A stretch of DNA of 20,203 nt from Spirochaetales bacterium (GTDB lineage Bacteria > Spirochaetota > Spirochaetia > JABMQR01): positions 1 to 20,203 of the forward strand of contig JAGLNY010000093.1 in NCBI GenBank assembly GCA_023139255.1. Reading direction: 5' to 3'. Shown piece after piece: positions 1 to 8,161 of the stretch. Made by a program: the position numbers and the translations under genes. The first letter of the stretch is position 1. Every line of letters starts with the position of its first letter. The notes beneath the pieces were generated by a model. It saw only the letters and a program-made list of their open reading frames with translations, was not told the origin of the DNA and ran no database searches.

Positions 1-2
1 AG

Positions 3-134
3 GGTACGAACTCAACAAACTATCAAGCTATAATGTCATCATTAGCCATAAGTTTAATTCCTATGGTGATCATATATCTCATATTCCAAAAATATTTTAC
101 CCGCGGCTCATTAGCAGGTGCGATTAAAGGATAA
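3..134 (+). CDS. Carbohydrate ABC transporter permease, MalG-type (3' end only)
   Basis: This is the last 43 codons of a gene that enters from the left, read in frame from position 3 and ending in TAA at 132-134. The visible tail contains NYQAIMSSLAISLIPMVIIY and then FQKYFTRGSLAGAIKG. That is the usual end of MalG-type (binding-protein-dependent transport) inner-membrane permeases: a last membrane helix with a conserved proline, then an FQK(Y/H)F..G...GA(I/V)KG tail. The family imports mono- or oligosaccharides with a second permease, a solute-binding protein and an ATPase, all presumably left of the window. The AAAGGA at 126-131, inside its last codons, serves as ribosome binding site for the GH3 gene that starts 3 bases after the stop, so the two are likely coupled in one operon. 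The substrate cannot be told from this fragment. Confidence 0.85.
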   Translation, partial: GTNSTNYQAIMSSLAISLIPMVIIYLIFQKYFTRGSLAGAIKG

Positions 135-137
135 TAA

Positions 138-2327
138 ATGAACAAACAGAATGACAGGCAGGTATGGCAAAATTATAATCTTCCGATTGATGAGAGGGTA
201 GATGACCTTGTTTCCCGGCTGACACTTGATGAGAAAGTTGCTCAGATGATTCATTCCGCGTCTTCAATTCCACGCCTGGGTATACCCGAGTACAACTGGT
301 GGAACGAATGCCTTCACGGCGTTGGGCGGTCCGGAATTTCTACTGTGTTTCCCCAGGCAATTGGATTGTCCTCCTCCTTTAATACAAAATTGATGCATAG
401 AGTAGCTGATGCGATTTCTGACGAAGCCAGGGCCAAGCACCATGAGTATGTAAGGCAGGGTGATCATGATATGTATAAAGGACTGACCTTCTGGAGTCCT
501 AATGTAAATATTTTTCGTGATCCCCGCTGGGGTCGAGGCCAGGAGACTTATGGTGAAGATCCCTTTTTAACCGGGCGTATGGGAATATCTTTTATTAAAG
601 GCCTTCAGGGTGATGATCCGGAGTACATTAAAATAGTAGCTACGCCCAAACATTTCGCCGCGCATAGTGGTCCGGAAGCGTTAAGGCACCAATTTAATGC
701 CCGGGTTAGTATAAAGGATTTACGGGAGACCTACCTTCCCGCTTTTAAGGCTTGTGTGGTGGAGGGTAAGGCAGTTTCAGTCATGGGGGCATACAGCCGA
801 ACCAATGATGAAGCCTGCTGTGCCAGCAAGACCCTCCTGCAGAAGATCCTCCGGGAAGAATGGGGTTTTGAAGGGTATGTGGTCTCCGACTGCAAAGCTA
901 TCTGTGATATCCACCAGCATCATAAGATCACAAGTTCACCTGAAGAATCTGCAGCCCTGGCTGTGAAAAACGGCTGCGACCTGAACTGCGGCAAAGTTTA
1001 TCACAGCTTGCTTCTTGCAGTAAAGAAGGGGCTGATTGAAGAAGAAACCATAGATCTTGCAGTATCCAGGCTTATGCGTGCACGTATGCAGTTAGGGATG
1101 TTTGATCCTCCTGAGAGAGTTTCTTATACTCAGATTCCTTACTCAGTGAACGATTGCAAAGAACACCGGCACCTGTCTTTACAGATGGCCCGTGAATCAA
1201 TAGTGCTTCTTAAAAATGGTGAGAACATATTACCATTGGAAAAGGATTTAAAATGTATAGCTGTAATCGGTCCTAATGCTCATGATAATAGTGTCTTGCT
1301 TGGTAACTATAGCGGTACTCCTTCTGGTACAGTAACATTTTTAGATGGAATTCGTTCGCTAGTGGATTCTGAAACCGAGATTATGTATGCCCGTGGTTGT
1401 GACTGGCTTATCAATGAAGAAGACGAGTGGGGAGTACAAGCTACGGAAGGATTTAGCGAGGCTTGTGCAGCTGCCGAACGCGCAGATGTTGTAATTCTCT
1501 GTCTGGGCATCAACTCAGAGATAGAAGGAGAGGAAGGTGCTGCATCCCTGTCAAATTTTGCAGGGGACCGTGACAGTATTGACCTTCCAGAAATCCAGCA
1601 GCGATTATTGAAAGCGGTTATGAAAAAAGGAAAACCTATAATAATCGTTCTATCCAGTGGAAGCCCTGTATCTATCAATTATGCACATGAACATGTTTCT
1701 GTTTCTGCAATACTTCAAACATGGTATCCCGGAGAGGAGGGCGGCACAGCATTGGCTGAAGTTGTTTTCGGTGACTATAACCCTGCAGGCCGACTGCCTG
1801 TCACTTTCGTTAAATCTATTGATCAACTGCCGCTCTTTGAGGATTATAATATGAGGGGAAGAACTTATCGCTATTTAAAAGAGGAGCCGCTATATCCCTT
1901 CGGTTATGGACTCAGCTACACAGACTTTAGTTACCGCAAGCCTGTCATAGACCGGAAAACGGTGGTGCCTGGGGAATCTGTTGAAGTCAGCGTACAGATT
2001 GAAAACACCGGTCAAAGAGCTGGTGATGAGGTTGTGCAGCTTTACCTTGAACCTCTTAAATCCTCAGTTGTGGTTCCCCGGTGGGAGCTGCAGGGGTTTA
2101 CGCGTATCCATCTGAAGCCAGGGGAGATGCAAAAAGTTAAATTTTCACTGAGCGCGCGCCAGATGGCACTAATAGATGCTGATGGCCGGTGTGTTCTTGA
2201 GCCCAGGTCCTTTCGAATCCATATAGGCGGCAGGCAGCCGGATAAACGCAGTGAGACACTTACAAAAAGTGAAATTGTCAGTACAGGCTTCGGGCTTTCC
2301 GGGTCACGAAAGGAAATCCCCTATTAG
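138..2327 (+). CDS. Glycoside hydrolase family 3 (beta-glucosidase/beta-xylosidase type)
   Basis: A 729-residue GH3 enzyme, of usual length for the three-domain form. The N-terminal TIM-barrel domain spans about residues 20-310 and has KHFAAHSG with K171-H172. GFEGYVVSDC carries the probable nucleophile Asp251. The second alpha/beta domain (about 365-590) includes SEIEGEEG near residue 460, where the acid/base glutamate of this subfamily is expected, followed by DRDSIDLPE. A C-terminal fibronectin-III-like domain covers about 620-715. The early YNWWNECLHG segment resembles GH3 xylosidase/arabinosidase and glucosidase clades. The enzyme removes non-reducing-end beta-linked sugars with retention of configuration. 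No signal peptide or lipobox is seen, so it should act in the cytoplasm on imported oligosaccharides, consistent with the ABC permease gene 3 bases upstream. Exact sugar specificity cannot be read from sequence; xylose, glucose or a sulfated-glycan residue are all possible. Confidence 0.93.
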   Translation: MNKQNDRQVWQNYNLPIDERVDDLVSRLTLDEKVAQMIHSASSIPRLGIPEYNWWNECLHGVGRSGISTVFPQAIGLSSSFNTKLMHRVADAISDEARAKHHEYVRQGDHDMYKGLTFWSPNVNIFRDPRWGRGQETYGEDPFLTGRMGISFIKGLQGDDPEYIKIVATPKHFAAHSGPEALRHQFNARVSIKDLRETYLPAFKACVVEGKAVSVMGAYSRTNDEACCASKTLLQKILREEWGFEGYVVSDCKAICDIHQHHKITSSPEESAALAVKNGCDLNCGKVYHSLLLAVKKGLIEEETIDLAVSRLMRARMQLGMFDPPERVSYTQIPYSVNDCKEHRHLSLQMARESIVLLKNGENILPLEKDLKCIAVIGPNAHDNSVLLGNYSGTPSGTVTFLDGIRSLVDSETEIMYARGCDWLINEEDEWGVQATEGFSEACAAAERADVVILCLGINSEIEGEEGAASLSNFAGDRDSIDLPEIQQRLLKAVMKKGKPIIIVLSSGSPVSINYAHEHVSVSAILQTWYPGEEGGTALAEVVFGDYNPAGRLPVTFVKSIDQLPLFEDYNMRGRTYRYLKEEPLYPFGYGLSYTDFSYRKPVIDRKTVVPGESVEVSVQIENTGQRAGDEVVQLYLEPLKSSVVVPRWELQGFTRIHLKPGEMQKVKFSLSARQMALIDADGRCVLEPRSFRIHIGGRQPDKRSETLTKSEIVSTGFGLSGSRKEIPY

Positions 2328-2368
2328 TCCGGATTCTCATATTCGATTCAGGGAAGGAGAACAATATA

Positions 2369-3838
2369 GTGTTGAGAGATAGTCAAAACCCCAATATCAT
2401 TATCATGTATGCCGATGATCTCGGATTTGGAGATATAGGGTGCTATGGTTCAACACACATTCCTACACCAAATCTGGATAATTTTGCCACCGAATCCCTG
2501 AGGTTCACCGAAGGCTACGCGACAGCAGCAACCTGCACCCCTTCGCGATACAGCTTGCTTACCGGTTCCTATCCATGTCGCAACGAACGTGCCCGAATAC
2601 TGGCCGGGGATGCTCCCATGATTATCCCGCCCGGCTCACAGACCTTATCATCCATGCTCAAACAAGCTGGATACACAACAGCAGTCGTAGGTAAGTGGCA
2701 TTTGGGACTTGGTGATGGCAACCTCTGCTGGAACAGCAAGATAACCAATACACCCCTTGATATCGGTTTTGATGATTCCTTTATTATGGCAGCAACAAAC
2801 GACCGGGTACCTTGTGTATATGTGAAGGATAGAAAGGTGGTGGGACTTGATGCTGATGATCCAATCGAAGTGACTTACAATAGGGATAAGCCGTTTCCGG
2901 GACTACCGACAGGCCGAAAGAACCCCGGGCTTCTGAAGATGAAATACAGTCATGGTCATGACATGAGTATTGTCAATGGGGTTAGCCGTATCGGATATAT
3001 GAAAGGTGGTACGGCTGCTCTTTGGAAAGACGAGGAAATGGCTGAAGTATTTCTTAAACAGGCAGTCTCATTCGTTACAAAACAAAAAGATCAACCGTTT
3101 TTCCTGTACTACGCCTTCCACCAACCGCATGTCCCGCGTATTCCGGGACCACGGTTTGCCGGTGCCACTGAAATGGGCCCGCGAGGCGATGTGATCGTCG
3201 AGATGGATTGGTGTGTCGGAGAAATACTGAACACACTTGAACAGCTAAATCTAAAGGAAAATACTATCGTCATATTCTCCAGTGATAATGGTCCGGTTCT
3301 CGATGATGGCTATAAAGACCGAGCGGTTGATCTGTGCGGCGATCACTGCCCGGCCGGTCCCCTGCGAGGCGGTAAATACAGTATGTTTGATGGCGGTACG
3401 CGGGTACCCTTTATACTTGGATGGCCCGGAACAGTAAAGCCCGGCGAATCTGAAGCCCTGGTAAGCCATGTTGATTTTCTTGCATCTTTCGCGTCCCTGA
3501 CAGGTATGGGCCTATCTCCGGAAGCCGGGCCCGACAGCCTAAATGTCCTGCCTGCCCTGCTCGGTCAAAGCCGAACCGGGCGTAAAGAATTGTTAACCGA
3601 AGGGCGTCAGTTTAAGAATGTCTTACGTGATGATCATTATGTTTTCATTCCTTCTAATGACGGTCCGCCGACTCAAGCAAATACCGGTATCGAGACCGGT
3701 AATTTGTGTCAACCGCAACTCTACGATCTTTCAGTTGATATCGGTCAGATAAGAAATCTGGCTTCAGAAGATCCCGATACTGTCAACAGAATGTCTAACC
3801 GCCTTCTGGAGATACTGGAAAGCGATCGAACACGTTGA
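2369..3838 (+). CDS. S1-family sulfatase (arylsulfatase A-like, Cys type)
   Basis: A 489-residue type I sulfatase that hydrolyses a sulfate ester, probably on a sugar. The start is GTG at 2369, chosen because AAGGAGA lies at 2354-2360, 8 bases upstream; TTG at 2372 is the alternative. Metal-ligand aspartates D16-D17 are in YADDLGFGD. The C-T-P-S-R signature starts at Cys56, the residue that must be converted to formylglycine. It is followed by LLTGSYPCR, then GKWHLG (Lys and His sulfate contacts), HQPH, and FSSDNGPV with the second pair of metal ligands (Asp, Asn). No signal peptide is visible, unusual for polysaccharide sulfatases, which are mostly exported, so a cytoplasmic role on imported substrate is inferred. 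It lies 41 bases after the GH3 gene and 60 before a second sulfatase. No maturation enzyme (FGE or anSME) is in the window. The sulfate position and substrate are unknown. Confidence 0.93.
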   Translation: MLRDSQNPNIIIMYADDLGFGDIGCYGSTHIPTPNLDNFATESLRFTEGYATAATCTPSRYSLLTGSYPCRNERARILAGDAPMIIPPGSQTLSSMLKQAGYTTAVVGKWHLGLGDGNLCWNSKITNTPLDIGFDDSFIMAATNDRVPCVYVKDRKVVGLDADDPIEVTYNRDKPFPGLPTGRKNPGLLKMKYSHGHDMSIVNGVSRIGYMKGGTAALWKDEEMAEVFLKQAVSFVTKQKDQPFFLYYAFHQPHVPRIPGPRFAGATEMGPRGDVIVEMDWCVGEILNTLEQLNLKENTIVIFSSDNGPVLDDGYKDRAVDLCGDHCPAGPLRGGKYSMFDGGTRVPFILGWPGTVKPGESEALVSHVDFLASFASLTGMGLSPEAGPDSLNVLPALLGQSRTGRKELLTEGRQFKNVLRDDHYVFIPSNDGPPTQANTGIETGNLCQPQLYDLSVDIGQIRNLASEDPDTVNRMSNRLLEILESDRTR

Positions 3839-3898
3839 ATTTAAGCACTTGCAAAGCAATGCTGCCGCATTGAGAGATGTTGTGTAAAAAGAGGAAAA

Positions 3899-5359
3899 AT
3901 GAAGAATGTACTTGTTCTTATAACAGACCAGCAAAGAAAAGACAGCCTTGGGTGCTATGGTAATTCCGTTTGCCAAACACCAAATCTTGATAAACTTGCG
4001 GCCGAAGGTATAAGGTTTGACTGTAATTATGTTGCAAATCCTATATGCATGCCCAGCAGACTTTCCCTTTTCACTGGGAAAAACATACGAAATCACGGTT
4101 TATGGACAAATGGTTTGAATATTCCTGAATGTGAGACTCTTCCGGGTCATTTTCAAAAAAATGGTTATCAGACTGCCAGTATTGGAAAAATCCATTTCAC
4201 CCCGCACGGTGGAGATGCCGGGAATATGGAGTCTATGCATCTCTGGAAAAAAAGGGAAGAAGCAAGCAAATGGACTGGTCCTTATTGGGGCTTTGAGCAT
4301 GTGGAACTAACTCTTGGCCACACGGCTCCTTTGGCACATTATGGAGAATGGTTCTACAGGAATGGCGGCACAAATGAAATGCTTAAACTTAATAATATTT
4401 CAGGTCCCATGCAATCGGGAACAAGGGAATTGCCGGAGGAACTTCACGACTCTGCTTTCGTTTCTGATAGAGTTAATGATTACATTAAACATGGAAGAAA
4501 TCCTGGCAAACCGTTTTTTCTCGTGGCTAGTTTTCCTGACCCGCATTACCCTTTTAATCCTCCTGTAGCAGCCGCAAAAAAATATGATAAATCGGATGTT
4601 ATTATGCCCGTTAGGGAAGATGGGGATAGAGAAAATCGCCCAAAACACTATTGCCAGCATTTCAGGGGTGAATGGAACCGAAAAGGATCTTGTCCTGCCC
4701 GGCATCCTGACGGAATATCAGAGAGCTATACCCGTGAATTGATTTCTCATACTTATGGGATGGTGGATCTAATTGATAGAAATATAGGGAAAATACTTGC
4801 TGCTCTGGAAAAAGAAGGCATTCGGGATGATACTGTCATTGTGTTTACATCAGATCATGGGGAGTTGTTAGGAGACCACGGGTTGTGGTTTAAAGGCCCG
4901 TTTTTTTATGAAGGGTTGATCAATACACCGCTGATTATCAACTGTCCCTCTATGATTAAAAATAAAGTGTCTAATACACTTTTTTCCGATATTGATTTAG
5001 CTCCAACTCTCTGTGATTTAGCCAGGATACCCCTTATGCCTTATATGAATGGTGTCTCTCAGGTAACGCATCTTATGAACAAAGACATATCGGTACGTAA
5101 TAAATGCCTTGTCGAGTATAGGAATGGATACGGTACAAACGATTGTTCATCTAAAGTACTTGTAACCGGGAAATATAAATATGTCAGGTATCAGACAGGT
5201 GAGGAGGAATTAACTGACCTATCGGAAGATCCGGATGAATTGAGGAATGTTGCTGATTTAGCTGGTTATCAACAAATAAAAAACAGACTTAAATCGGAAC
5301 TACTGGATGAAATATTATCAACAGAACCAAAAGGGCCAAAACAGGTTGCCCTGGCATAA
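3899..5359 (+). CDS. S1-family sulfatase, TDQQ type
   Basis: A second type I sulfatase, 486 residues, clearly not a recent duplicate of its neighbour. It opens with a TDQQR metal motif (D10, Q11) instead of the DD motif, and C-M-P-S-R begins at Cys50, the predicted formylglycine residue. GKIHFTPHG, FPDPHYPFNPP and FTSDHGELLGDHG with a following lysine (FKGPFFYEG) supply the remaining active-site groups. These features fit the branch that includes choline-sulfatase-like, phosphonate-monoester-hydrolase-like and many glycan sulfatases. There is no signal peptide, so it is predicted cytoplasmic. The start ATG has AGAGGA at 3890-3895, only 3 bases away, a short spacing. The 60-base gap before it carries a small hairpin (3857-3872) with no T run, so transcription should continue from the previous gene. 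It probably removes a sulfate at another position, or from another residue, of the same imported oligosaccharide. Confidence 0.92.
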   Translation: MKNVLVLITDQQRKDSLGCYGNSVCQTPNLDKLAAEGIRFDCNYVANPICMPSRLSLFTGKNIRNHGLWTNGLNIPECETLPGHFQKNGYQTASIGKIHFTPHGGDAGNMESMHLWKKREEASKWTGPYWGFEHVELTLGHTAPLAHYGEWFYRNGGTNEMLKLNNISGPMQSGTRELPEELHDSAFVSDRVNDYIKHGRNPGKPFFLVASFPDPHYPFNPPVAAAKKYDKSDVIMPVREDGDRENRPKHYCQHFRGEWNRKGSCPARHPDGISESYTRELISHTYGMVDLIDRNIGKILAALEKEGIRDDTVIVFTSDHGELLGDHGLWFKGPFFYEGLINTPLIINCPSMIKNKVSNTLFSDIDLAPTLCDLARIPLMPYMNGVSQVTHLMNKDISVRNKCLVEYRNGYGTNDCSSKVLVTGKYKYVRYQTGEEELTDLSEDPDELRNVADLAGYQQIKNRLKSELLDEILSTEPKGPKQVALA

Positions 5360-5398
5360 ACTACTAATGCTATTTGATAAAAAAGACAGGAGGAACAG

Positions 5399-6763
5399 AT
5401 GGGTTTCCCAAAAAATTTTGTTTGGGGTGCAGTAGCAGCAAGCTACCAGATTGAGGGCGGCGCGTATGAGGATGGTAAAGGTCTTTCAGTCTGGGACATG
5501 ATGTGCCGTCAGCCTGGAAAAATATGGTCAGATAATACAGGCGAGATTGCATGTGATCACTACCACAGGTATGAAGAAGATACCGGGTTGATGGCGGAAA
5601 TCGGGCTCAAAGCTTATCGGCTCTCTATTTCCTGGCCGCGGGTACTTCCGGACGGTACGGGAAAGGTCAATGAGAAAGGTCTTGAGTTCTATGACCGGCT
5701 TATTGATTCGCTGCTGAGAAATGGAGTGGATCCCTGGGTAACACTGTTCCATTGGGATTTTCCCTATGCCCTCTATTGCAAGGGGGGGTGGCTCAATCGC
5801 GACAGCGCAGACTGGTTTGCAGAGTATACGCAACTCATTGTTGAAAGACTTTCTGACAGGGTATCACACTGGATAACACAGAATGAACCCCAATGTTTCA
5901 TAGGGCTTGGGCATCAGACAGGATACCATGCCCCGGGTCTAAAGCTGGGGTTCGCTGATGTTCTCCTGGCTGCTCATCATTCACTCCTTGCGCATGGTAA
6001 GGCCGTTCAAGTAATCCGTGCGTACGCCCGAACTAATTCTATAATAGGTACCGCACCTATGGGTATGGTTAAGATGCCCCTTGATGATACTCCTGAGGCC
6101 ATAGAAGCCGCCCGCAAGTGTATGTTTTCTATTACAGCCAGTGACTGTTTGAATAACACATGGTTTGCCGATCCGGTTATCTTTGGCCGGTATCCGGAAG
6201 ATGGTATTAAACTTTTCCAGAAGGATATGCCTAAGATCATAGACGGTGACATGGAAACTATCTGCCAGCCTCTCGATTTTTATGGGGTCAATATATATCA
6301 CGGTAAGTTTATCAGCAAAACAGATAGGGGGGATATTATCACACCTCCTGCTCCGCCCGGTCCGGCTCTGACAACCATGGAATGGGAATTAACACCGGAA
6401 GCTCTCTACTGGGGACCCAGGTTCCTCTATGAAAGATACAAGCTTCCAATTGTGATCACTGAAAACGGTATGGGCAACTGTGACTGGATTCACGCGGACG
6501 GCAGGATCCACGATCCGCAGAGAATTGATTTTGTTACCGAATATCTGACCGAATTCCATCGGGCTATAACAGATGGTGTTAAAGCCAATGGTTACTTTCT
6601 CTGGTCTGTTATGGATAACTTTGAGTGGGCCATGGGCTATAAGCAGCGTTTTGGAATTGTATATGTGGATTACACCACAGGCAAACGAACACTCAAAGAT
6701 TCCGCCTATTGGTATAAAACTGTTATAGAAAGCAATGGAGACATACTTATTAATAGAGAATAA
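5399..6763 (+). CDS. Glycoside hydrolase family 1 (beta-glucosidase-like)
   Basis: A 454-residue GH1 enzyme of full family length, a single TIM barrel. FVWGAVAASYQIEGG is the N-terminal family signature and its Gln contacts the glycone. TQNEP holds the acid/base Glu163. ITENGMG holds the nucleophile Glu355. WSVMDNFEWAMGY (W402 to about Y414) holds the glycone-binding glutamate E409 and tryptophans. It is a retaining exo-acting beta-glycosidase; beta-glucoside, beta-galactoside and beta-fucoside activities are all common in this family. FEWA, rather than a phosphate-binding Ser/Lys/Tyr set, suggests an unphosphorylated substrate, fitting ABC import rather than a PTS; this is inference. No signal peptide. 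AGGAGGAA at 5388-5395 gives a strong ribosome binding site. It is 39 bases after the second sulfatase and 16 before the UroD-like gene, so it belongs to the same operon. Confidence 0.94.
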   Translation: MGFPKNFVWGAVAASYQIEGGAYEDGKGLSVWDMMCRQPGKIWSDNTGEIACDHYHRYEEDTGLMAEIGLKAYRLSISWPRVLPDGTGKVNEKGLEFYDRLIDSLLRNGVDPWVTLFHWDFPYALYCKGGWLNRDSADWFAEYTQLIVERLSDRVSHWITQNEPQCFIGLGHQTGYHAPGLKLGFADVLLAAHHSLLAHGKAVQVIRAYARTNSIIGTAPMGMVKMPLDDTPEAIEAARKCMFSITASDCLNNTWFADPVIFGRYPEDGIKLFQKDMPKIIDGDMETICQPLDFYGVNIYHGKFISKTDRGDIITPPAPPGPALTTMEWELTPEALYWGPRFLYERYKLPIVITENGMGNCDWIHADGRIHDPQRIDFVTEYLTEFHRAITDGVKANGYFLWSVMDNFEWAMGYKQRFGIVYVDYTTGKRTLKDSAYWYKTVIESNGDILINRE

Positions 6764-6779
6764 GTAAAGGAAGAAATTT

Positions 6780-7832
6780 ATGGAAAAAAAGATTCGATTC
6801 AGCAATACTGACAGGACACGCCATGAAAAACGCTGGACAGCCTGGTGGAAAGGTGAGCTCAACCAGCCAATGGTGGTTTTCGAAAACCCGGAATCGTCCC
6901 CCCGGTTTGTTTGCAACTTCCCTCTCGACACGCCTGTTAGTGAGGTAATCCATAGGTACCAGCAGCAGCTTGAAACGGAGACTTATTACGGAGACTCGTG
7001 GCCCCGATGGTGGATAAACTTCGGTCCAGGTATCGCTGCGGGTTTCCTTGGCGCAAAGGTAAACAGAGAAAAGGATACAGTCTGGTTCGAACCGGAGACT
7101 GATACAAATATTCAGACGATGCGGCTGTCCTACCGGGAAGACAACCTCTGGTGGAACTATATTCGAAACCTGACCCAGGCCGCCGTAGAAACCTGGGGAA
7201 ATGAAGTATGTGTCGGTTTTACCGATCTCGGCGGAAACCTGGATATCCTTGCCAGTCTGCGTACTACCCAAAAACTTCTTTTTGAACTGTATGACGAACC
7301 GGAAGAAGTTTCCCGGCTTGCCTCGGAAATTACACGGTTGTGGATTCGCTACTATAACGAACTCTACAGTATCATTGAGAAAGCCGGCAGGGGTACTTGC
7401 CCCTGGGCCCCCATCTGGTCACCCGCGAGGTGTTACATGCTTCAGAGCGATTTTTCCTATATGGTTTCCCCGGAAATGTTTGAGAGGTTCATCCTGCCCG
7501 ACCTGGCCTCTTGCTGCGATCATCTGGAACACGCATTTTATCATTTGGATGGCAAGGGACAGATTCCCCACTTGGGTATGCTCCTCTCTCTGAGAAACCT
7601 GCGCGGCATCCAGTGGATTCCCGGGGATGGGCAGCCTCCACCGGAGGAGTGGCTGCCGTTATTGAAGCAGATTCGGGACAGTGGAAAACTCTGCCAGCTC
7701 TATGTTACATCCAAAGGTGCGCTAACAATTGCCAGGGAACTTGGTGGTAAAGGGTTCGCGTTTTGTATTTCGGATCTTACGCAGGAGGAGGAAATAAAAG
7801 GGTTTTTAAATACAATTAATAGGGAAGTGTAA
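6780..7832 (+). CDS. Uroporphyrinogen decarboxylase superfamily protein of unknown function
   Basis: A 350-residue protein with the look of the UroD/MtaA superfamily (a TIM barrel including heme HemE and cobamide-dependent methyltransferases). Cues are the FTDLGGNLDILASLRTTQKL segment, the DEPEEV helix, the WAPIWSPARCYMLQSDFSYM segment, SPEMFERFILPDL and YHLDGKGQIPH, ending with an IQWIPGDGQPP turn. It is not heme-type HemE: the characteristic HemE N-terminal arginine motif is not seen. In MtaA-type methyltransferases the zinc is held by His-x-Cys plus a distal Cys; here the corresponding place reads H255-L-D257, so the first Cys is replaced by Asp. It is tightly linked to glycosidases and sulfatases (16-base gap, AAAGGAAG ribosome site at about 6766-6773), suggesting a role in sugar processing. 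The reaction is unknown. It is the last gene of the operon; no convincing terminator follows. Confidence 0.75.
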   Translation: MEKKIRFSNTDRTRHEKRWTAWWKGELNQPMVVFENPESSPRFVCNFPLDTPVSEVIHRYQQQLETETYYGDSWPRWWINFGPGIAAGFLGAKVNREKDTVWFEPETDTNIQTMRLSYREDNLWWNYIRNLTQAAVETWGNEVCVGFTDLGGNLDILASLRTTQKLLFELYDEPEEVSRLASEITRLWIRYYNELYSIIEKAGRGTCPWAPIWSPARCYMLQSDFSYMVSPEMFERFILPDLASCCDHLEHAFYHLDGKGQIPHLGMLLSLRNLRGIQWIPGDGQPPPEEWLPLLKQIRDSGKLCQLYVTSKGALTIARELGGKGFAFCISDLTQEEEIKGFLNTINREV

Positions 7833-7893
7833 GCTGTGTTCCTTTAAATGTTTTTTAAGAAACCTTTTTTTCGGGTGGCAGTGAGAGTAGTTT

Positions 7894-8124
7894 TCATATA
7901 TCTTTCATTTCCTTTGCTATTTCCCCTTTTGTTTTCTTATAGGATGGGGGTGGTCCGGTATTTACTTTTTTCTGTTTGATGAATAAAGAATCGGAAATAC
8001 CCCATTCGTCAAACACTTCTTTATCAAATGTATTAAGCTCATGAAAAACAACCTGATCTCCCAATTTTAAAGAAGCACGCCCAAGAAAACCTTCTTTGTC
8101 TACTTGAACATATCCTTTTAACAA
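7894..8124 (-). CDS. Possible small hypothetical protein (76 aa)
   Basis: An open frame of 76 residues on the minus strand, convergent with the glycan operon and divergent from the glycosyltransferase. It must start at TTG (8122-8124) or later, because TGA lies two codons upstream in frame, and no clear Shine-Dalgarno is seen. The translation looks like a real protein: mixed composition, no runs of rare residues, GYVQVDKEGFLG near the start, a WGISDSLF segment and a lysine-rich tail (YKKTKGEIAKEMKDI). I recognise no family. It may be a small expressed gene or the C-terminal remnant of a larger one. An extended -10-like TGTTATACT lies just upstream on the minus strand (8138-8146). The rest of the 7833-8161 gap shows nothing else I can support. 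Confidence 0.4.
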   Translation of the reverse strand: MLKGYVQVDKEGFLGRASLKLGDQVVFHELNTFDKEVFDEWGISDSLFIKQKKVNTGPPPSYKKTKGEIAKEMKDI

Positions 8125-8145
8125 TTTTCATAATAATAGTATAAC
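8118..8145 (+). promoter_or_regulatory. Possible sigma70-type promoter for the GT2 operon, overlapping a minus-strand -10
   Basis: TTAACA at 8118-8123, a 16-base spacer and TATAAC at 8140-8145 make a plausible promoter reading rightward into the glycosyltransferase gene. On the opposite strand TATACT (8138-8143), preceded by TG, is an extended -10 pointing to the small leftward ORF, although no good minus-strand -35 is seen. The two would compete for the same DNA. This rests on motif matching alone. Confidence 0.35.
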
Positions 8146-8161
8146 ATACCATAATTCATCA

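Noticed and set aside
1307..1678. 123-codon minus-strand frame inside the GH3 gene
   Set aside because: It is fully antisense to the conserved second GH3 domain and shows no protein family features.
3857..3872. Hairpin CAATGC-TGCC-GCATTG between the two sulfatase genes as a terminator
   Set aside because: Only six pairs and no following T run; the next gene follows at once and belongs to the same pathway.
6389..7271. Long minus-strand open frames across the end of GH1 and the start of the UroD-like gene
   Set aside because: They are antisense to two well-supported genes, have no motifs and no ribosome sites; they are shadows.
7804..7870. Weak stem with T runs after the UroD-like gene as a terminator
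   Set aside because: The stem is short with a large loop and a G-U pair, and the T run does not directly follow it.
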